This document shows positions 7,868 through 17,164 of a DNA stretch of 47,903 bases, one piece after another. The notes under the pieces are model-generated. The model had not been told where the DNA came from. It made no database searches and worked only from the letters and a program-made list of their open reading frames with translations. Where the stretch lies: assembly GCA_964389375.1 (NCBI GenBank), contig CAYMDP010000020.1:1-47903 (forward strand), read 5' to 3'. This DNA is from CAYMDP01 sp964389375. GTDB taxonomy: Bacteria > Bdellovibrionota > Bdellovibrionia > Bdellovibrionales > UBA1609. A program made the translations under genes and the position numbers. The stretch's first letter is position 1, and every line of letters begins with the position of its first letter.

Positions 7868-9555
7868 AGAAAACCTATCGGAATACTCAGCTAATTGTTT
7901 TGCCACTTTGCCTTTTGATGGCAATTTCATTTAAATCCGAGTCCGTCTATTCTTCGGAAATTCAGCTGGCTCAGGTCGACTCAAATTTACTGGCTCAAAA
8001 TTCTCGTAATCGGAAGGCCGCTCCCAAGCGAAAGGCGCCGGCCAAAAAAGGCGGAGCTCAGCGGACACAAAGAGCTCGTCCGGCGGCGGGTGGAGGCCCT
8101 CAGGGCGCCCTGGTCGAAGCGCTTCAGATGGCAAAAGCTGGCCAATATCAGGAAGCCTCGGTTCGATTATTTCAACTAAGTCATAGTCCGCGCTTTCGTG
8201 AAAGAAGAATGCAGATTAAATATATCCTGGGTTTGATGCTGTACCAGATGAAGTTAAACCAGGTTTCTGCCTTTCAGTTTATTAGCGTCGTAAGGGATGG
8301 AAACAATCAGTACTTAAAGCAAGCCATAGAGAAGCTGTCCTTGGCGGCGGATTCACTCGGAGACGACACACTATTAAATTATGCGCTTTCTCGCGTAAAG
8401 GTCGATGAGTTTCCAAAAGTTCACCGAGATATGCTTCTCTATCGAATTGGCGAATTTCAAAGACGAAACCGTCAGTTCGAGGCTGCGGCTAATAGCTTTT
8501 CGAGAGTGTCTCGAACAAGCAGCTTAGCTTCTTCAGCGAAGTACCTTGAGGGCCTTGCAAAAATCGAAGCTGGCAAAGTGCAGTCTTCGGTGTCTTCTTT
8601 TGAAGATTTAATTGATAGTCGCAGAACCGCGGGCGTGACCGATAAGGCTCGAGTGACAGGCCTTATGGGGAAGGCTCGTGCGCTTTATCAAATGAAAAAA
8701 TGGGACGAAGCGATCGCTGCCTACCGTGAAGTTCCGCGAGACACCGAAGCGTGGCATGAGACCCTATTCGAATCCAGCTGGGCGATGCTGCGGTCGGGAC
8801 GATTTCGTTCTGCGATCAGTAACTTTCAGTCCCTGCACTCGGCATTTTATGAAGATTTTTATCTTCCGGAGTCATTATTATTAAGATCCATCGTTTATCT
8901 TTATATCTGTAAATACGATGAGATGGAAAAAGTCCTCAATCTGTTCGGAAAGATCTATAAGCCAGTTTATAAAGACATAGATACTTTGGTGAAGTCCTCT
9001 GGGGATCCGATCTCTTATTTTAACGAAGTGGTGCGAATCATCAGGGACTATAAGATAAAAGGGGACGATATTGACCGCGCCTCTTACAAAATTCCATTTC
9101 TTGTTGCGCGAAGAATTTTTAAAGAGGGAGATTTTCAAACTTCTTACAACTACGTCGTGAAACTGATCGAAGAGCGCAAACGCATCGACGCTATGCCCGC
9201 AGCTTGGAAGTCGTCTGCGATTGGAAAATATTCTCTGAAAGTCGTAAACACCAGAATGCTAAAGGCGCGGCAAAGAGCCGGTCGCCAGGTCAAAGCTCAC
9301 CTAGAAGATATTCGTGCCGAACTTTTTGATCTTTTTGAACAAGAAGGCTTCATCCGCTACGAGATGATTAATGGACGAAAAGAAACTCTTAAAAAGAGAA
9401 TTGCGGGTAAAGAGCTTCCAGCGACTCAAGTCGATGAAGACACGGCTCGAGATTACTATGTTCAAAATGGGTATGAGTATTGGCCCTTCCAAGGGGAGTA
9501 TTGGTTGGACGAGTTGGGAAATAGTCATTACGTAGGAACTCAAAGTTGTGAATAA
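7864..9555 (+). CDS. periplasmic TPR protein, GltC-like
   Basis: The 563-residue product has an N-terminal signal sequence (first about 30 residues, ending YSSEIQLAQ), followed by a basic, Ala/Pro/Gly-rich spacer (about 45-80) and a long alpha-helical region with tetratricopeptide-like repeats, for example ALQMAKAGQYQEASVRLFQL, QFEAAANSFSRVSRTS and KKWDEAIAAYREVPRDT. The C-terminal 100 residues are charged and lack TPRs. Its place directly after the two barrels matches GltC of the Myxococcus gliding complex, which acts at the periplasm/outer membrane; this assignment rests on domain type and order. It overlaps the previous gene by four bases and the next by eight. Confidence 0.68.
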   Translation: MKKTYRNTQLIVLPLCLLMAISFKSESVYSSEIQLAQVDSNLLAQNSRNRKAAPKRKAPAKKGGAQRTQRARPAAGGGPQGALVEALQMAKAGQYQEASVRLFQLSHSPRFRERRMQIKYILGLMLYQMKLNQVSAFQFISVVRDGNNQYLKQAIEKLSLAADSLGDDTLLNYALSRVKVDEFPKVHRDMLLYRIGEFQRRNRQFEAAANSFSRVSRTSSLASSAKYLEGLAKIEAGKVQSSVSSFEDLIDSRRTAGVTDKARVTGLMGKARALYQMKKWDEAIAAYREVPRDTEAWHETLFESSWAMLRSGRFRSAISNFQSLHSAFYEDFYLPESLLLRSIVYLYICKYDEMEKVLNLFGKIYKPVYKDIDTLVKSSGDPISYFNEVVRIIRDYKIKGDDIDRASYKIPFLVARRIFKEGDFQTSYNYVVKLIEERKRIDAMPAAWKSSAIGKYSLKVVNTRMLKARQRAGRQVKAHLEDIRAELFDLFEQEGFIRYEMINGRKETLKKRIAGKELPATQVDEDTARDYYVQNGYEYWPFQGEYWLDELGNSHYVGTQSCE

Positions 9556-12500
9556 GACTCATAAACGAAAAATCTATTGCTTCGGTCTTCTTATGGCGCT
9601 GTCCTGCGCGATTTTGCCCTCTGCAGATGCGCAAAAAGGAAAAGCAAAAAGTCAGCGTACCGTTGGAGACCTTCTTCAGGGGATCCAAAAAAATGCCAAA
9701 GAAGTGACGATTCAGAAGAAAGGCTCGGCCCTTCCAACTTTTAGGGCTCTAGCTCCTCGGCAAGTGAATTTGTATTCAGTTAAGCCTCCAGCAAGCTCTC
9801 AGCTTTTTTACGAAGAGGGTAGCGATGAGGCCGAGTTAGAAAAGGTCACAGACCAAGGGATTAACCAGCTCTATCGGCTGACTCAGCAGTTTAAAAACTC
9901 GACCCGAAGAGGCGAACTATGGATGAGGCTTGCTGAGCTTTACGTCGAGAAATCTCGGCTGATCGAATACCGCCTTCAGCAGGATTACGATAAAAAATTA
10001 GTAGAGGTCCAAGAGGGAAAAACTAAAACTCAGCCAAAATTAAACTTAGGGCCCGCGAAAGAATATAATCAAAAAGCGATTCAGCTTTATGAGTGGTTTA
10101 TTCGAGATTTCCCAAAAGATCCCAAAGTCGATCAAGCCCTCTTCTTTCTTGGCTACAACTACTTCGAGTTGAGTAACGAGCAAAAGGGAAAACAGTTCTA
10201 CGAGCGTTTGACTAAAGAGTTTCCAAAGAGCCCCTTTATCGATGAATCCAATTTCGCCTTGGGTGAGTTCTATTTCGAAAAAGAAGAATGGAAAACTGCA
10301 CTTGGGAACTATGGAAAAGTCGCCAGAAACAGACGGGCTCGTTTGTTCTCTTTTGCACTTTATAAAGCGGCATGGTGTCAGTATAAACTGGGTCAGGTCA
10401 AATCGGCATTAACCTCGATGGAAACGGTCATTCGCGCGGGCCGAGTTGCCAAAGGTCAAAGCGATGATTCGACGGGCGGAGTGTCGCGAATCCGTCTTGC
10501 AAGTGAAGCATCTAAAGATCTAGTGATATTCTACGCCGAAGTTGGAGAGCCAAAAGCAGCTCGAGCTTACTTTGAGAAAGTGGTCGGCGGACGAAACGCA
10601 ATCAGCCTATTAGACAAATTGGCTTACTACTATGCGGACACAGGAAATCGCGAAGGTGCACGATTGATCTTTAAAGATATGATTGATGAGCGTCCGAATG
10701 CACCGAAAGCCTATGACTATCAGTATCAGATTGTGAGTATGTATGCCTCCGCTGGAAACGATAAAGTTTTTCGTGAAGAACTTTATCAGTGGATCGAGCG
10801 CTATGGTCCGACAAGTGTTTGGAGTCAGTCGAATAAGTCCAGTGTCGAACTTGTTTCTAAGGCAAATCTTCTGATCGAGACGACCTTAAGAAATTATATT
10901 CTTCAGCAGCATCAAACGGCTCAAAACTCCAAGGCGCCATTTTCGAGGCAGCTTGCGCGAAGTGGCTACGAATTGTATTTTCAAACTTTCAAAGAATCCG
11001 CAAAGCTTGATGAAATGCACTTTTTCTATGCGGAACTTCTGTTTGATATGAACGAGCACGAGAAGGCTGCATTTCATTATCTTTGGGTTGCAGATAACGC
11101 ACCAAAGAGTCCATATTACGAAAAGTCTTTGTTGAATTCATTGCTGGCTTTAGAAAAAAAGCTTCCCACTCCTCAAGAAGTTAAAAAGATCGTGGGTGAG
11201 TCGACCGAGCCAGTTGAATTTGATCGCACAATTAAGGCCTTTGAAAAAGTCGGACTTCGGTATGTTCAGTCCTTTCCCAAGGGCGAGGATACTGTTGCGA
11301 TTAAATACAAAATCGGGTCGCTCTATTACTATTATAACCAGTTCGATCGCGCGCTGGCTCTGTTTAACGAAATCATTCAAGAAAGCCCGAAAACAAAATA
11401 TGCCGAATACTCTGCAAACTTAGTCTTAGACATTTATAATATTCGAAAAGACTATGACGGACTTGAGCGCGCAGGGGCCATGATCTTGGCAATTCCAAGC
11501 TTGGCAAGTTCTGGCGTAGGAAATCAGATCAAAGGAATTGTTCAACGGGCGTCTTTTAAGAAAGCGCAGGATTTTGAAGCGGGGAAAGACTATCTGAAAA
11601 GTGGTCTTTCTTATGAAGAGTTCGCCAAAAACAACCCGACCTCGGACCTTGTCACAAGTGCCCATTTTAATGCGGCCGTAAACTACGAGCGTGGCGGGGA
11701 TTTATTTAAAGCAATTGGAATGTACTCCTTAGTCTTGGCCTCAAGGGACTCAAAGGCCGCAGATCTAAAAAGTCGATCGAGCAAATTTCTGGCAAGTCTA
11801 TATGAAAAAACCGGACAATATGAAAAAGCTGCTGGCGCATTTGAAGCTTACGCAAAGCAAAATCCCAAAGATAAAGAGTCTGTCACTTTCTATTTCAACG
11901 CTGCGGTGATTCGCGATGGTTTGAATAGCTATAATCTTGCCCTTGCGAACTATCAAAAATATTTCGATATGAGTCGCGCTGTAGAACGAACCGAGGCGAT
12001 TTTTCTGATGGGTAAAATCTGGGAACGAAGAAAAAATCTCACTCGAGCGATGGGCTATTATAAGCAGTATATGGACGCAAACCCCAGAAATGCAGCTGGT
12101 GTTGTTGAGGCCTCATTTTTAATCGCTCAGCTTAGTGAGCGACTTGGACGAAAGAAAGCCGCGGATGAAAACTATCAAAAGACGATTGCCATCCAAAGGC
12201 GCTTATCTGCACGTGGTGAGGCTGTTGGGGTGGCTTACGCGGCAGAATCCCGCTTTAAGATTGTTTATAAAACTTATGAAGAGTTTAGACGGATTGCGAT
12301 TCCTAAAAATCCAGCGGCTCAAGGCAAAGCAGTTCAAAGTAAACTGAACTACTTAAATCGACTTAAAGAAGAATTGAAGTCTGTGATTGCCTACGATGAT
12401 GGCCACATGGTTGTCGCGGCCCTGGCATTGCTTGGACAAGCTTACCAACATATGAGCGCTGCAATTTACAATACACCTATTCCAGCAGGACTTGATGCAG

Positions 12501-12727
12501 AGGGTGTCAAACAGTACAAAGCAGGAGTAGAGCAGATCGCTAAGCCTCTTCAAGACGAGGCTCGCAATAACTATATTTCTGCCCTTGAACGTGGTCGAGC
12601 CCTTGAGGGGTACAATGAGTGGATTGCGACCGCCGCGAAAGAGTTAAGCAACATCGATCCAGAGAAGTATTCGGACGGAGACGAGAAAGTCTCCCTAACG
12701 AAGGTGCCTGATTGGTTGGAGCTATGA
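9548..12727 (+). CDS. large periplasmic TPR protein, GltD/AgmU-like
   Basis: The product has 1059 residues. A signal peptide (KIYCFGLLMALSCAILPSADAQ) leads into a long array of TPR units covering most of the protein, for example AKEYNQKAIQLYEWFIRDFP, DQALFFLGYNYFEL, ALALFNEIIQESPKTKYAEY and KAAGAFEAYAKQNPKDKESV. Size and architecture fit AgmU (GltD), a TPR component of the Myxococcus gliding machinery that spans the periplasm. Start GTG 9548 overlaps the previous gene's end. TPR solenoids bind many partners, so the homologue could have a generic scaffold role. The name depends largely on neighbours gltE-gltG and aglRQS. Confidence 0.72.
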   Translation: MNKTHKRKIYCFGLLMALSCAILPSADAQKGKAKSQRTVGDLLQGIQKNAKEVTIQKKGSALPTFRALAPRQVNLYSVKPPASSQLFYEEGSDEAELEKVTDQGINQLYRLTQQFKNSTRRGELWMRLAELYVEKSRLIEYRLQQDYDKKLVEVQEGKTKTQPKLNLGPAKEYNQKAIQLYEWFIRDFPKDPKVDQALFFLGYNYFELSNEQKGKQFYERLTKEFPKSPFIDESNFALGEFYFEKEEWKTALGNYGKVARNRRARLFSFALYKAAWCQYKLGQVKSALTSMETVIRAGRVAKGQSDDSTGGVSRIRLASEASKDLVIFYAEVGEPKAARAYFEKVVGGRNAISLLDKLAYYYADTGNREGARLIFKDMIDERPNAPKAYDYQYQIVSMYASAGNDKVFREELYQWIERYGPTSVWSQSNKSSVELVSKANLLIETTLRNYILQQHQTAQNSKAPFSRQLARSGYELYFQTFKESAKLDEMHFFYAELLFDMNEHEKAAFHYLWVADNAPKSPYYEKSLLNSLLALEKKLPTPQEVKKIVGESTEPVEFDRTIKAFEKVGLRYVQSFPKGEDTVAIKYKIGSLYYYYNQFDRALALFNEIIQESPKTKYAEYSANLVLDIYNIRKDYDGLERAGAMILAIPSLASSGVGNQIKGIVQRASFKKAQDFEAGKDYLKSGLSYEEFAKNNPTSDLVTSAHFNAAVNYERGGDLFKAIGMYSLVLASRDSKAADLKSRSSKFLASLYEKTGQYEKAAGAFEAYAKQNPKDKESVTFYFNAAVIRDGLNSYNLALANYQKYFDMSRAVERTEAIFLMGKIWERRKNLTRAMGYYKQYMDANPRNAAGVVEASFLIAQLSERLGRKKAADENYQKTIAIQRRLSARGEAVGVAYAAESRFKIVYKTYEEFRRIAIPKNPAAQGKAVQSKLNYLNRLKEELKSVIAYDDGHMVVAALALLGQAYQHMSAAIYNTPIPAGLDAEGVKQYKAGVEQIAKPLQDEARNNYISALERGRALEGYNEWIATAAKELSNIDPEKYSDGDEKVSLTKVPDWLEL

Positions 12728-12738
12728 GGTTATACCAT

Positions 12739-13533
12739 ATGAAATTTGTTTTATGCTTGCTGACGGTGCTGTCCTTGCGGGTGCAAGCTCAGTTTGACGA
12801 ATCAAGTGGAGATCGCGCCGAGCGGCCAAAAACTACAGTCAGTCAGAGCGATATCGATGCTCTCGCCCAAGCTCGTAAGACTCGAAGTGAAGCTAATTTT
12901 ATCGAAGCGGCTTCGAAGATCTTGGGAGCTGATGCGACCAACTTGATCGCTCTAAATGGCTTGGGAGTGTTCTATTTTGAGCAAGGCAAGGTCGGTTTAG
13001 CGAAGCTTATATTTAACCGGGCTTTGGCGGCACATCCCAATGAGGCCGCTCTCCACAATAACTTAGGAATCGTTTATCTTTCTGAAGGCCGGCAGCGACA
13101 AGCGCTTGCGGCCTTTCGCAAAAGTATTGAGTTGAAGCGGGACTATCGCATTGGAGCCGCAAACTTGGGATCGATACTTGTTCAGTACAAAGATTTTGAA
13201 AAGGCACTTGCTCCCTTAGAGCAAGGCTACAAAGCCTTACGTTCAGAGTTAAAATCAAATCCCCAGGCCGTTGAAGTTGCAAACAATTATGCCGTCGCGC
13301 TTGCTGGAGCTGGACGTTCGTCGGATGCAAAGAAGGTTTATAAAGAAATTTTGGACAACAACACAAGAAACTCTCAAGTCCTTTTTAATTACGCGGTACT
13401 ATTAGTCGATCGACTGAAAGAGAAGTCTGAAGCTTCGAAAATTATCAGTCGTTTAAAGTTTGTTGCAGAGGACCCGGAATCCATTCGAGCAGTTGAGAGA
13501 TTAGAAAAGTCTGTCAGTGCGATGAAAGATTAG
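12739..13533 (+). CDS. TPR protein, GltE/AglT-like
   Basis: ATG 12739 (MKFVLCLLTVLSLRVQAQ, signal peptide) is chosen over ATG 12724, which overlaps the previous stop but is only two bases from its GGAG; 12739 sits nine bases after GAGG. After an acidic linker the protein carries at least three clear TPR motifs: LIALNGLGVFYFEQGKVGLA, ALHNNLGIVYLSEGRQRQAL and AVEVANNYAVALAGAGRSSD. At 264 residues it resembles AglT (GltE), a periplasmic/outer-membrane TPR protein needed for adventurous gliding in Myxococcus. It lies between the large TPR gene and the CglF-like gene, the same order as in the myxobacterial cluster. Confidence 0.7.
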   Translation: MKFVLCLLTVLSLRVQAQFDESSGDRAERPKTTVSQSDIDALAQARKTRSEANFIEAASKILGADATNLIALNGLGVFYFEQGKVGLAKLIFNRALAAHPNEAALHNNLGIVYLSEGRQRQALAAFRKSIELKRDYRIGAANLGSILVQYKDFEKALAPLEQGYKALRSELKSNPQAVEVANNYAVALAGAGRSSDAKKVYKEILDNNTRNSQVLFNYAVLLVDRLKEKSEASKIISRLKFVAEDPESIRAVERLEKSVSAMKD

Positions 13534-13550
13534 AGCTAAGGATGAAGAAG

Positions 13551-13838
13551 ATGAATTGGAATGTTAAAAAAATGATTTTTCAGATAGGCCTGCCTCAGCT
13601 GCTTGTTCTTTTCATTTTTTCTTCTGCGGTCTTTGCTCAACCTAAAGACGACAAGCGTAAAACCTCGATCAATTTTGAAGATGAATTGATTCAAGGTGAG
13701 CTTAAGAAGCCAGAACTTTTCTATCTCCTACAGAAGAAGCAATTTAACTTTAAACGTTTGATCAAATTGCGGGAAGATTTTCTTCCTGAAATGAGAAGAA
13801 CGTCAGAAGATTTACGACATAGCGGGGGCGGCAATTGA
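13551..13838 (+). CDS. small exported protein, GltF/CglF-like
   Basis: This 95-residue product has an N-terminal hydrophobic signal (MIFQIGLPQLLVLFIFSSAVFAQ) and a compact mature part with INFEDELIQGELKKPELFYL and FKRLIKLREDFLPEM. The E-x-x-I-x-G-E-x-x-K-P-E-x-x-Y-L pattern is what I associate with the CglF/GltF family of gliding clusters. ATG 13551 is preferred because AAGGA lies eight bases upstream; ATG 13542 overlaps that AAGGA. The stop overlaps the TTG start of the next gene (TTGA). The family call is from memory of the motif plus position and is moderately sure. Confidence 0.65.
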   Translation: MNWNVKKMIFQIGLPQLLVLFIFSSAVFAQPKDDKRKTSINFEDELIQGELKKPELFYLLQKKQFNFKRLIKLREDFLPEMRRTSEDLRHSGGGN

Positions 13839-15901
13839 AACCACCAGTTCTTCTTCGGATCTACAAGCAAAGTCAGCTTGAGGGTGTAAAGCAGTTTACT
13901 GAGACCCAGATCGTCATCGGGCGAAATCCGGACCTTCAGTTAAGTTTGGCCGATGAAGCCGTCTCTCCGCTTCACGCGATTATCGAAGAGCGCGACGGAG
14001 CTTATTACGTTTCAGATCTTGGTTCCCTTACGGGCACTCTCAGAAACGGGAACAAGGTATTGGATGAAAAAATTGAAAGCGGCGATGAGATTAGCGTCGG
14101 CCCTTACCGCATGCAGTTTTTTATCGGAGTGCCAAAGCCCGTAGCTCCGCCTCAGAATTTCGCAACTCCTCCGATTCCGACGCAAGCAACTCCGCCAATT
14201 CCTGAGGCCCAGAATCCAAATCTTAAAGTGGTTGCAACGCCGAATCTTTCGACTCCAAGTTCGACGGTTACTCCGCCAATTCCCAAGGTTGAGACGCCAA
14301 GGGTCGAGGTACCTAAACCAGCCGCACCAAGAATTGATACTCCAAAAGCTGCCAGCCAAGGCCCGATTCAGCTAAAGGTCCCCGGAAGTGCTCCAGCTGC
14401 GAAGGCTCACCGAAAAAAGGGTTCGACTTTTGCTCCAGGAAGCCATTACCGAGATGTGTCTGAAATCCTTAAGCCTAGCAAAGGAACAATCGTTGAGGTT
14501 GTTGTGGCTTGGAGAGAGCGCGTTCTTTCAAGCTATCACTTTAACGAAAAGCAAGCCGTCACAATTGGTTCTGATCCCTCTTGTGACATTTTGATCCCGG
14601 TATCCACCACGATTTCTAAGTTTCCAATTCTAAAAGTGGATTCCTTAGTTTCAGTTCGGGTCATGCCAGAAATGACCGGGGACCTGTTTGTCGAAGGTTC
14701 AAAAGTTTCTTTTTCTGATTTGCATCGGCAAAATCGAATGCGTTCTGTTGGGAACGGATATGAAGTTGATCTGCAACAAAATGAAATGATCCGGGTTGGA
14801 TTTTGGGGAGATACTATCTCCATCTACATCCGATTTGTCCCAGAGTCGACAAAGCCTATGGTGGCGCCGGTTTTGGACCTGACCGCCTCGGAAGCGACGG
14901 GAATCATTCTTTCAATTGTGATCACTCTGATCTTCGCTCTTTATATGATGATCTATTCTCCCTCAGGGCTTGAAGATGAAGCTTTACGGGAAGAGCCCAT
15001 ACGCAAAGCCATCGTCACTTTTAATCCTCCGAAGCCCAAGGAAAAAACCGTCGTCATTGTCGAAGACAAGCCAGTTCAGACCGAAAAGAAGGTCGTAAAG
15101 GTTGTTGATAAGGTTCGTGAGACAAAGGCGCCAGCTCCAGAAAAGAAAGAAGCTCCTGGTAAAGCTGCGGAAGTCGCACCGAAGAAAACTCCAGACAAGG
15201 CGAAGACTTTGACCTCTGCTCGTCCTGGTGGAGCGATCAAGACTGGCAAAGAAGGTGCAAACGCAAAAAGCGAAAAGCCGGACCCCACAAAAGTTGGATT
15301 ACTTAGCGTGTTTGGATCGAAGGGTGCGCAAAGTCAGCTGGATAAAGCCTACTCAGGATCCGGAGAGCTTCAAGGTCTTGCGGGAGCCGCAACCGGATAT
15401 GCCGGGCAAGCCGAAGACCGCGCGGGAGACACAATCGGAAGTAAACTTAAGGATACGGGAGCCGGAGGAAAAGGTTCCGCAACGGTGGGCATTAGTGGAG
15501 TTGGAACTCAAGGCCGAGGTACTGGCACTTATGGTTATGGAGAAGGTGGAATTGGTAAAAAGGGGAGCGTCGATATCAATGTCGGCGGTCAAGAAGCTGA
15601 GTTTACCGGATCTATTGATCGCGAGGCGATTCGCCGAGTGATCATCGCAAACAAGCGCGCCATTCGAAGTTGTTACGAGCGGGTGCTACAGCGAAAACCA
15701 GATCTTTATGGAAAGCTGGTGCTTGAGTGGGATATCGAAGAACGTGGCCGAGTCACTCGAACGGCAGTGAAGAGCAATTCTTTAGGTGATGATGAAGTGG
15801 CAACCTGTATTGTGAATCGGCTTCGAACATGGAGGTTCCCAGAGCCACCTCAAGATCAGGTAGGACGTGTGACATATCCGTTTGTCTTCACGTCTCAGTA
15901 G
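13835..15901 (+). CDS. GltG/PglI-like inner-membrane protein: FHA, transmembrane helix, TonB-like C-terminus
   Basis: The 688-residue protein has an N-terminal FHA domain (about 10-98) with IGRNPD, SPLHAII and NGNKV; a long Pro/Thr linker (100-180); a second, degenerate FHA-like fold (about 220-335, IGSDPSCDI to IRVGFW); one transmembrane helix (353-374); then a periplasmic Lys/Ala/Pro-rich and Gly-rich stretch. The last 96 residues (from 593) form the AgmX/PglI-type C-terminal domain, with SCYERVLQ and ATCIVNRLRTWRFPEP; Cys613 and Cys658 probably form a disulfide. This layout fits GltG, which links the Agl motor to the outer-membrane complex. TTG 13835 overlaps the previous stop (TTGA). Confidence 0.82.
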   Translation: MKPPVLLRIYKQSQLEGVKQFTETQIVIGRNPDLQLSLADEAVSPLHAIIEERDGAYYVSDLGSLTGTLRNGNKVLDEKIESGDEISVGPYRMQFFIGVPKPVAPPQNFATPPIPTQATPPIPEAQNPNLKVVATPNLSTPSSTVTPPIPKVETPRVEVPKPAAPRIDTPKAASQGPIQLKVPGSAPAAKAHRKKGSTFAPGSHYRDVSEILKPSKGTIVEVVVAWRERVLSSYHFNEKQAVTIGSDPSCDILIPVSTTISKFPILKVDSLVSVRVMPEMTGDLFVEGSKVSFSDLHRQNRMRSVGNGYEVDLQQNEMIRVGFWGDTISIYIRFVPESTKPMVAPVLDLTASEATGIILSIVITLIFALYMMIYSPSGLEDEALREEPIRKAIVTFNPPKPKEKTVVIVEDKPVQTEKKVVKVVDKVRETKAPAPEKKEAPGKAAEVAPKKTPDKAKTLTSARPGGAIKTGKEGANAKSEKPDPTKVGLLSVFGSKGAQSQLDKAYSGSGELQGLAGAATGYAGQAEDRAGDTIGSKLKDTGAGGKGSATVGISGVGTQGRGTGTYGYGEGGIGKKGSVDINVGGQEAEFTGSIDREAIRRVIIANKRAIRSCYERVLQRKPDLYGKLVLEWDIEERGRVTRTAVKSNSLGDDEVATCIVNRLRTWRFPEPPQDQVGRVTYPFVFTSQ

Positions 15902-15976
15902 GGTGAAGCGGATGCTAGAGAATAGTTTTGAATTGGTTTTAAGAATTTTTGTTATCTATAAAGGGAGGGTATCCAA

Positions 15977-16660
15977 TTGGATCAGCTAACGCCAGAATTG
16001 GTAGACAAGTGCGCAAACATTAATAACTTTATCGCGAAAGCCTTTTGTCAGGGCGGACCGGTAATGTACATCATCGCTCTGATCGGGTTGCTGGTGATCT
16101 TTTTGATCTTTGACCGGATTACAAATCTGTCAAAGCTCTCAGTAGATAAGAATAATCTGAATGAGCAGCTTTTTGGGATGCTTCTTCGGGGAGACATTAA
16201 GCAGGCCATCGCATTTTGTGATAGTCGGCCGACTCCACTGACGAACACTTTAAAGGCCGGATTGGTTCAGGTTTTGAACCGTCGTCCAGATGAAGAAGTT
16301 CAGGTGGCGATGGACGCATCCGTGTTGCGTGAGACTCCGCGGCTTGAGGGATGGAACTCCTTCCTTGCGGTCTTCGGAAACGTGGCGGTTCTCGTCGGAC
16401 TTTTCGGAACGATTGTGGGTCTAATTATTTCGTTCTCGGGTGTTGCAAAGGCAGATGCTGCGACAAAAGCGATGCTTTTATCACAAGGTATTTCTGAAGC
16501 TCTAAACTGTACGGCTTTCGGACTGCTTGTTGCGATCACCGCGATTGTGGCTTACGGATTTTTCCAAATTCGAATTGGACGCTCTATTAACGATATGTTG
16601 GAAAGCAGCATGAGCATGATGAACATGGTCGTCGCGAACCGAGATAAAATTAAAGACTAG
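15977..16660 (+). CDS. aglR: AglR: TolQ/ExbB-type proton-channel subunit of the gliding motor
   Basis: The 227-residue protein has the TolQ/ExbB/MotA arrangement: one N-terminal transmembrane helix (about 28-46), a cytoplasmic domain with the RETPRLEGWNSFLAVFGNVA approach, and two C-terminal helices including LVGLFGTIVGLIISF and a second with NCTAFGLLVAITAIVAYG. Together with AglQ and AglS it would form a proton-driven motor in the inner membrane that powers gliding in Myxococcus. Start TTG 15977 follows GGGAGG by seven bases. The gene lies 75 bases after gltG and 30 before aglQ. A TolQ function for cell-envelope constriction is the alternative, but no tolA, tolB or pal is nearby. Confidence 0.85.
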   Translation: MDQLTPELVDKCANINNFIAKAFCQGGPVMYIIALIGLLVIFLIFDRITNLSKLSVDKNNLNEQLFGMLLRGDIKQAIAFCDSRPTPLTNTLKAGLVQVLNRRPDEEVQVAMDASVLRETPRLEGWNSFLAVFGNVAVLVGLFGTIVGLIISFSGVAKADAATKAMLLSQGISEALNCTAFGLLVAITAIVAYGFFQIRIGRSINDMLESSMSMMNMVVANRDKIKD

Positions 16661-16690
16661 GCATCTGACGAATTTTAAGGAGATGCAGAA

Positions 16691-17164
16691 ATGGCTCACA
16701 TAAGTGATGGCGATGATGATAATAAAAGTGCGGCGGTGGATCTAAACCTCGTCCCTTTTATTGACTTGATGAGTGTATGTATCATTTTCTTGTTGATTAC
16801 AGCCGTTTGGACTCAAGTCTCCATGATTCAAATTGGAAGTTCTATTTACGGGCAAAAGACAGAGCAAGAGCAAAGTAAGCCGCCTCCTCGAGCCGAGATC
16901 CCTTTTCGGCTTGATGTCAGAACAGACGGTTACCGAGTTCTTGTGGGTCGCGAGATGAATACGATATCCAAAGTAAATGGGGCTTTTGATACAGCTCGCC
17001 TTCTCGACGAATTAAAAAAGGTAAAAGAACTTTATCCAGAAAAAGAAGATGCAGTCATTACCGTCATGGATGAACTGCCCTATGATACTTTGATCAACGG
17101 AATGGATGCACTTTTGACCGCCGGATTTCCCTTAATCTCGGTTGCGACCGGGGGAGCTCAGTAA
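16691..17164 (+). CDS. aglQ: AglQ: TolR/ExbD-type motor subunit
   Basis: The 157-residue protein has a short cytoplasmic N-terminus, one transmembrane helix with the conserved acidic residue (LNLVPFIDLMSVCIIFLL, Asp25) and a periplasmic domain ending in the TolR-like DELPYDTLINGMDALLTAGF block. The helix aspartate is the protonatable residue in this family. ATG 16691 follows AAGGAG. Two different TolR/ExbD-type subunits behind one TolQ-type subunit (the AglR-Q-S order) is the arrangement of the Myxococcus gliding motor. Its stop and the next start share TAATG. Confidence 0.85.
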   Translation: MAHISDGDDDNKSAAVDLNLVPFIDLMSVCIIFLLITAVWTQVSMIQIGSSIYGQKTEQEQSKPPPRAEIPFRLDVRTDGYRVLVGREMNTISKVNGAFDTARLLDELKKVKELYPEKEDAVITVMDELPYDTLINGMDALLTAGFPLISVATGGAQ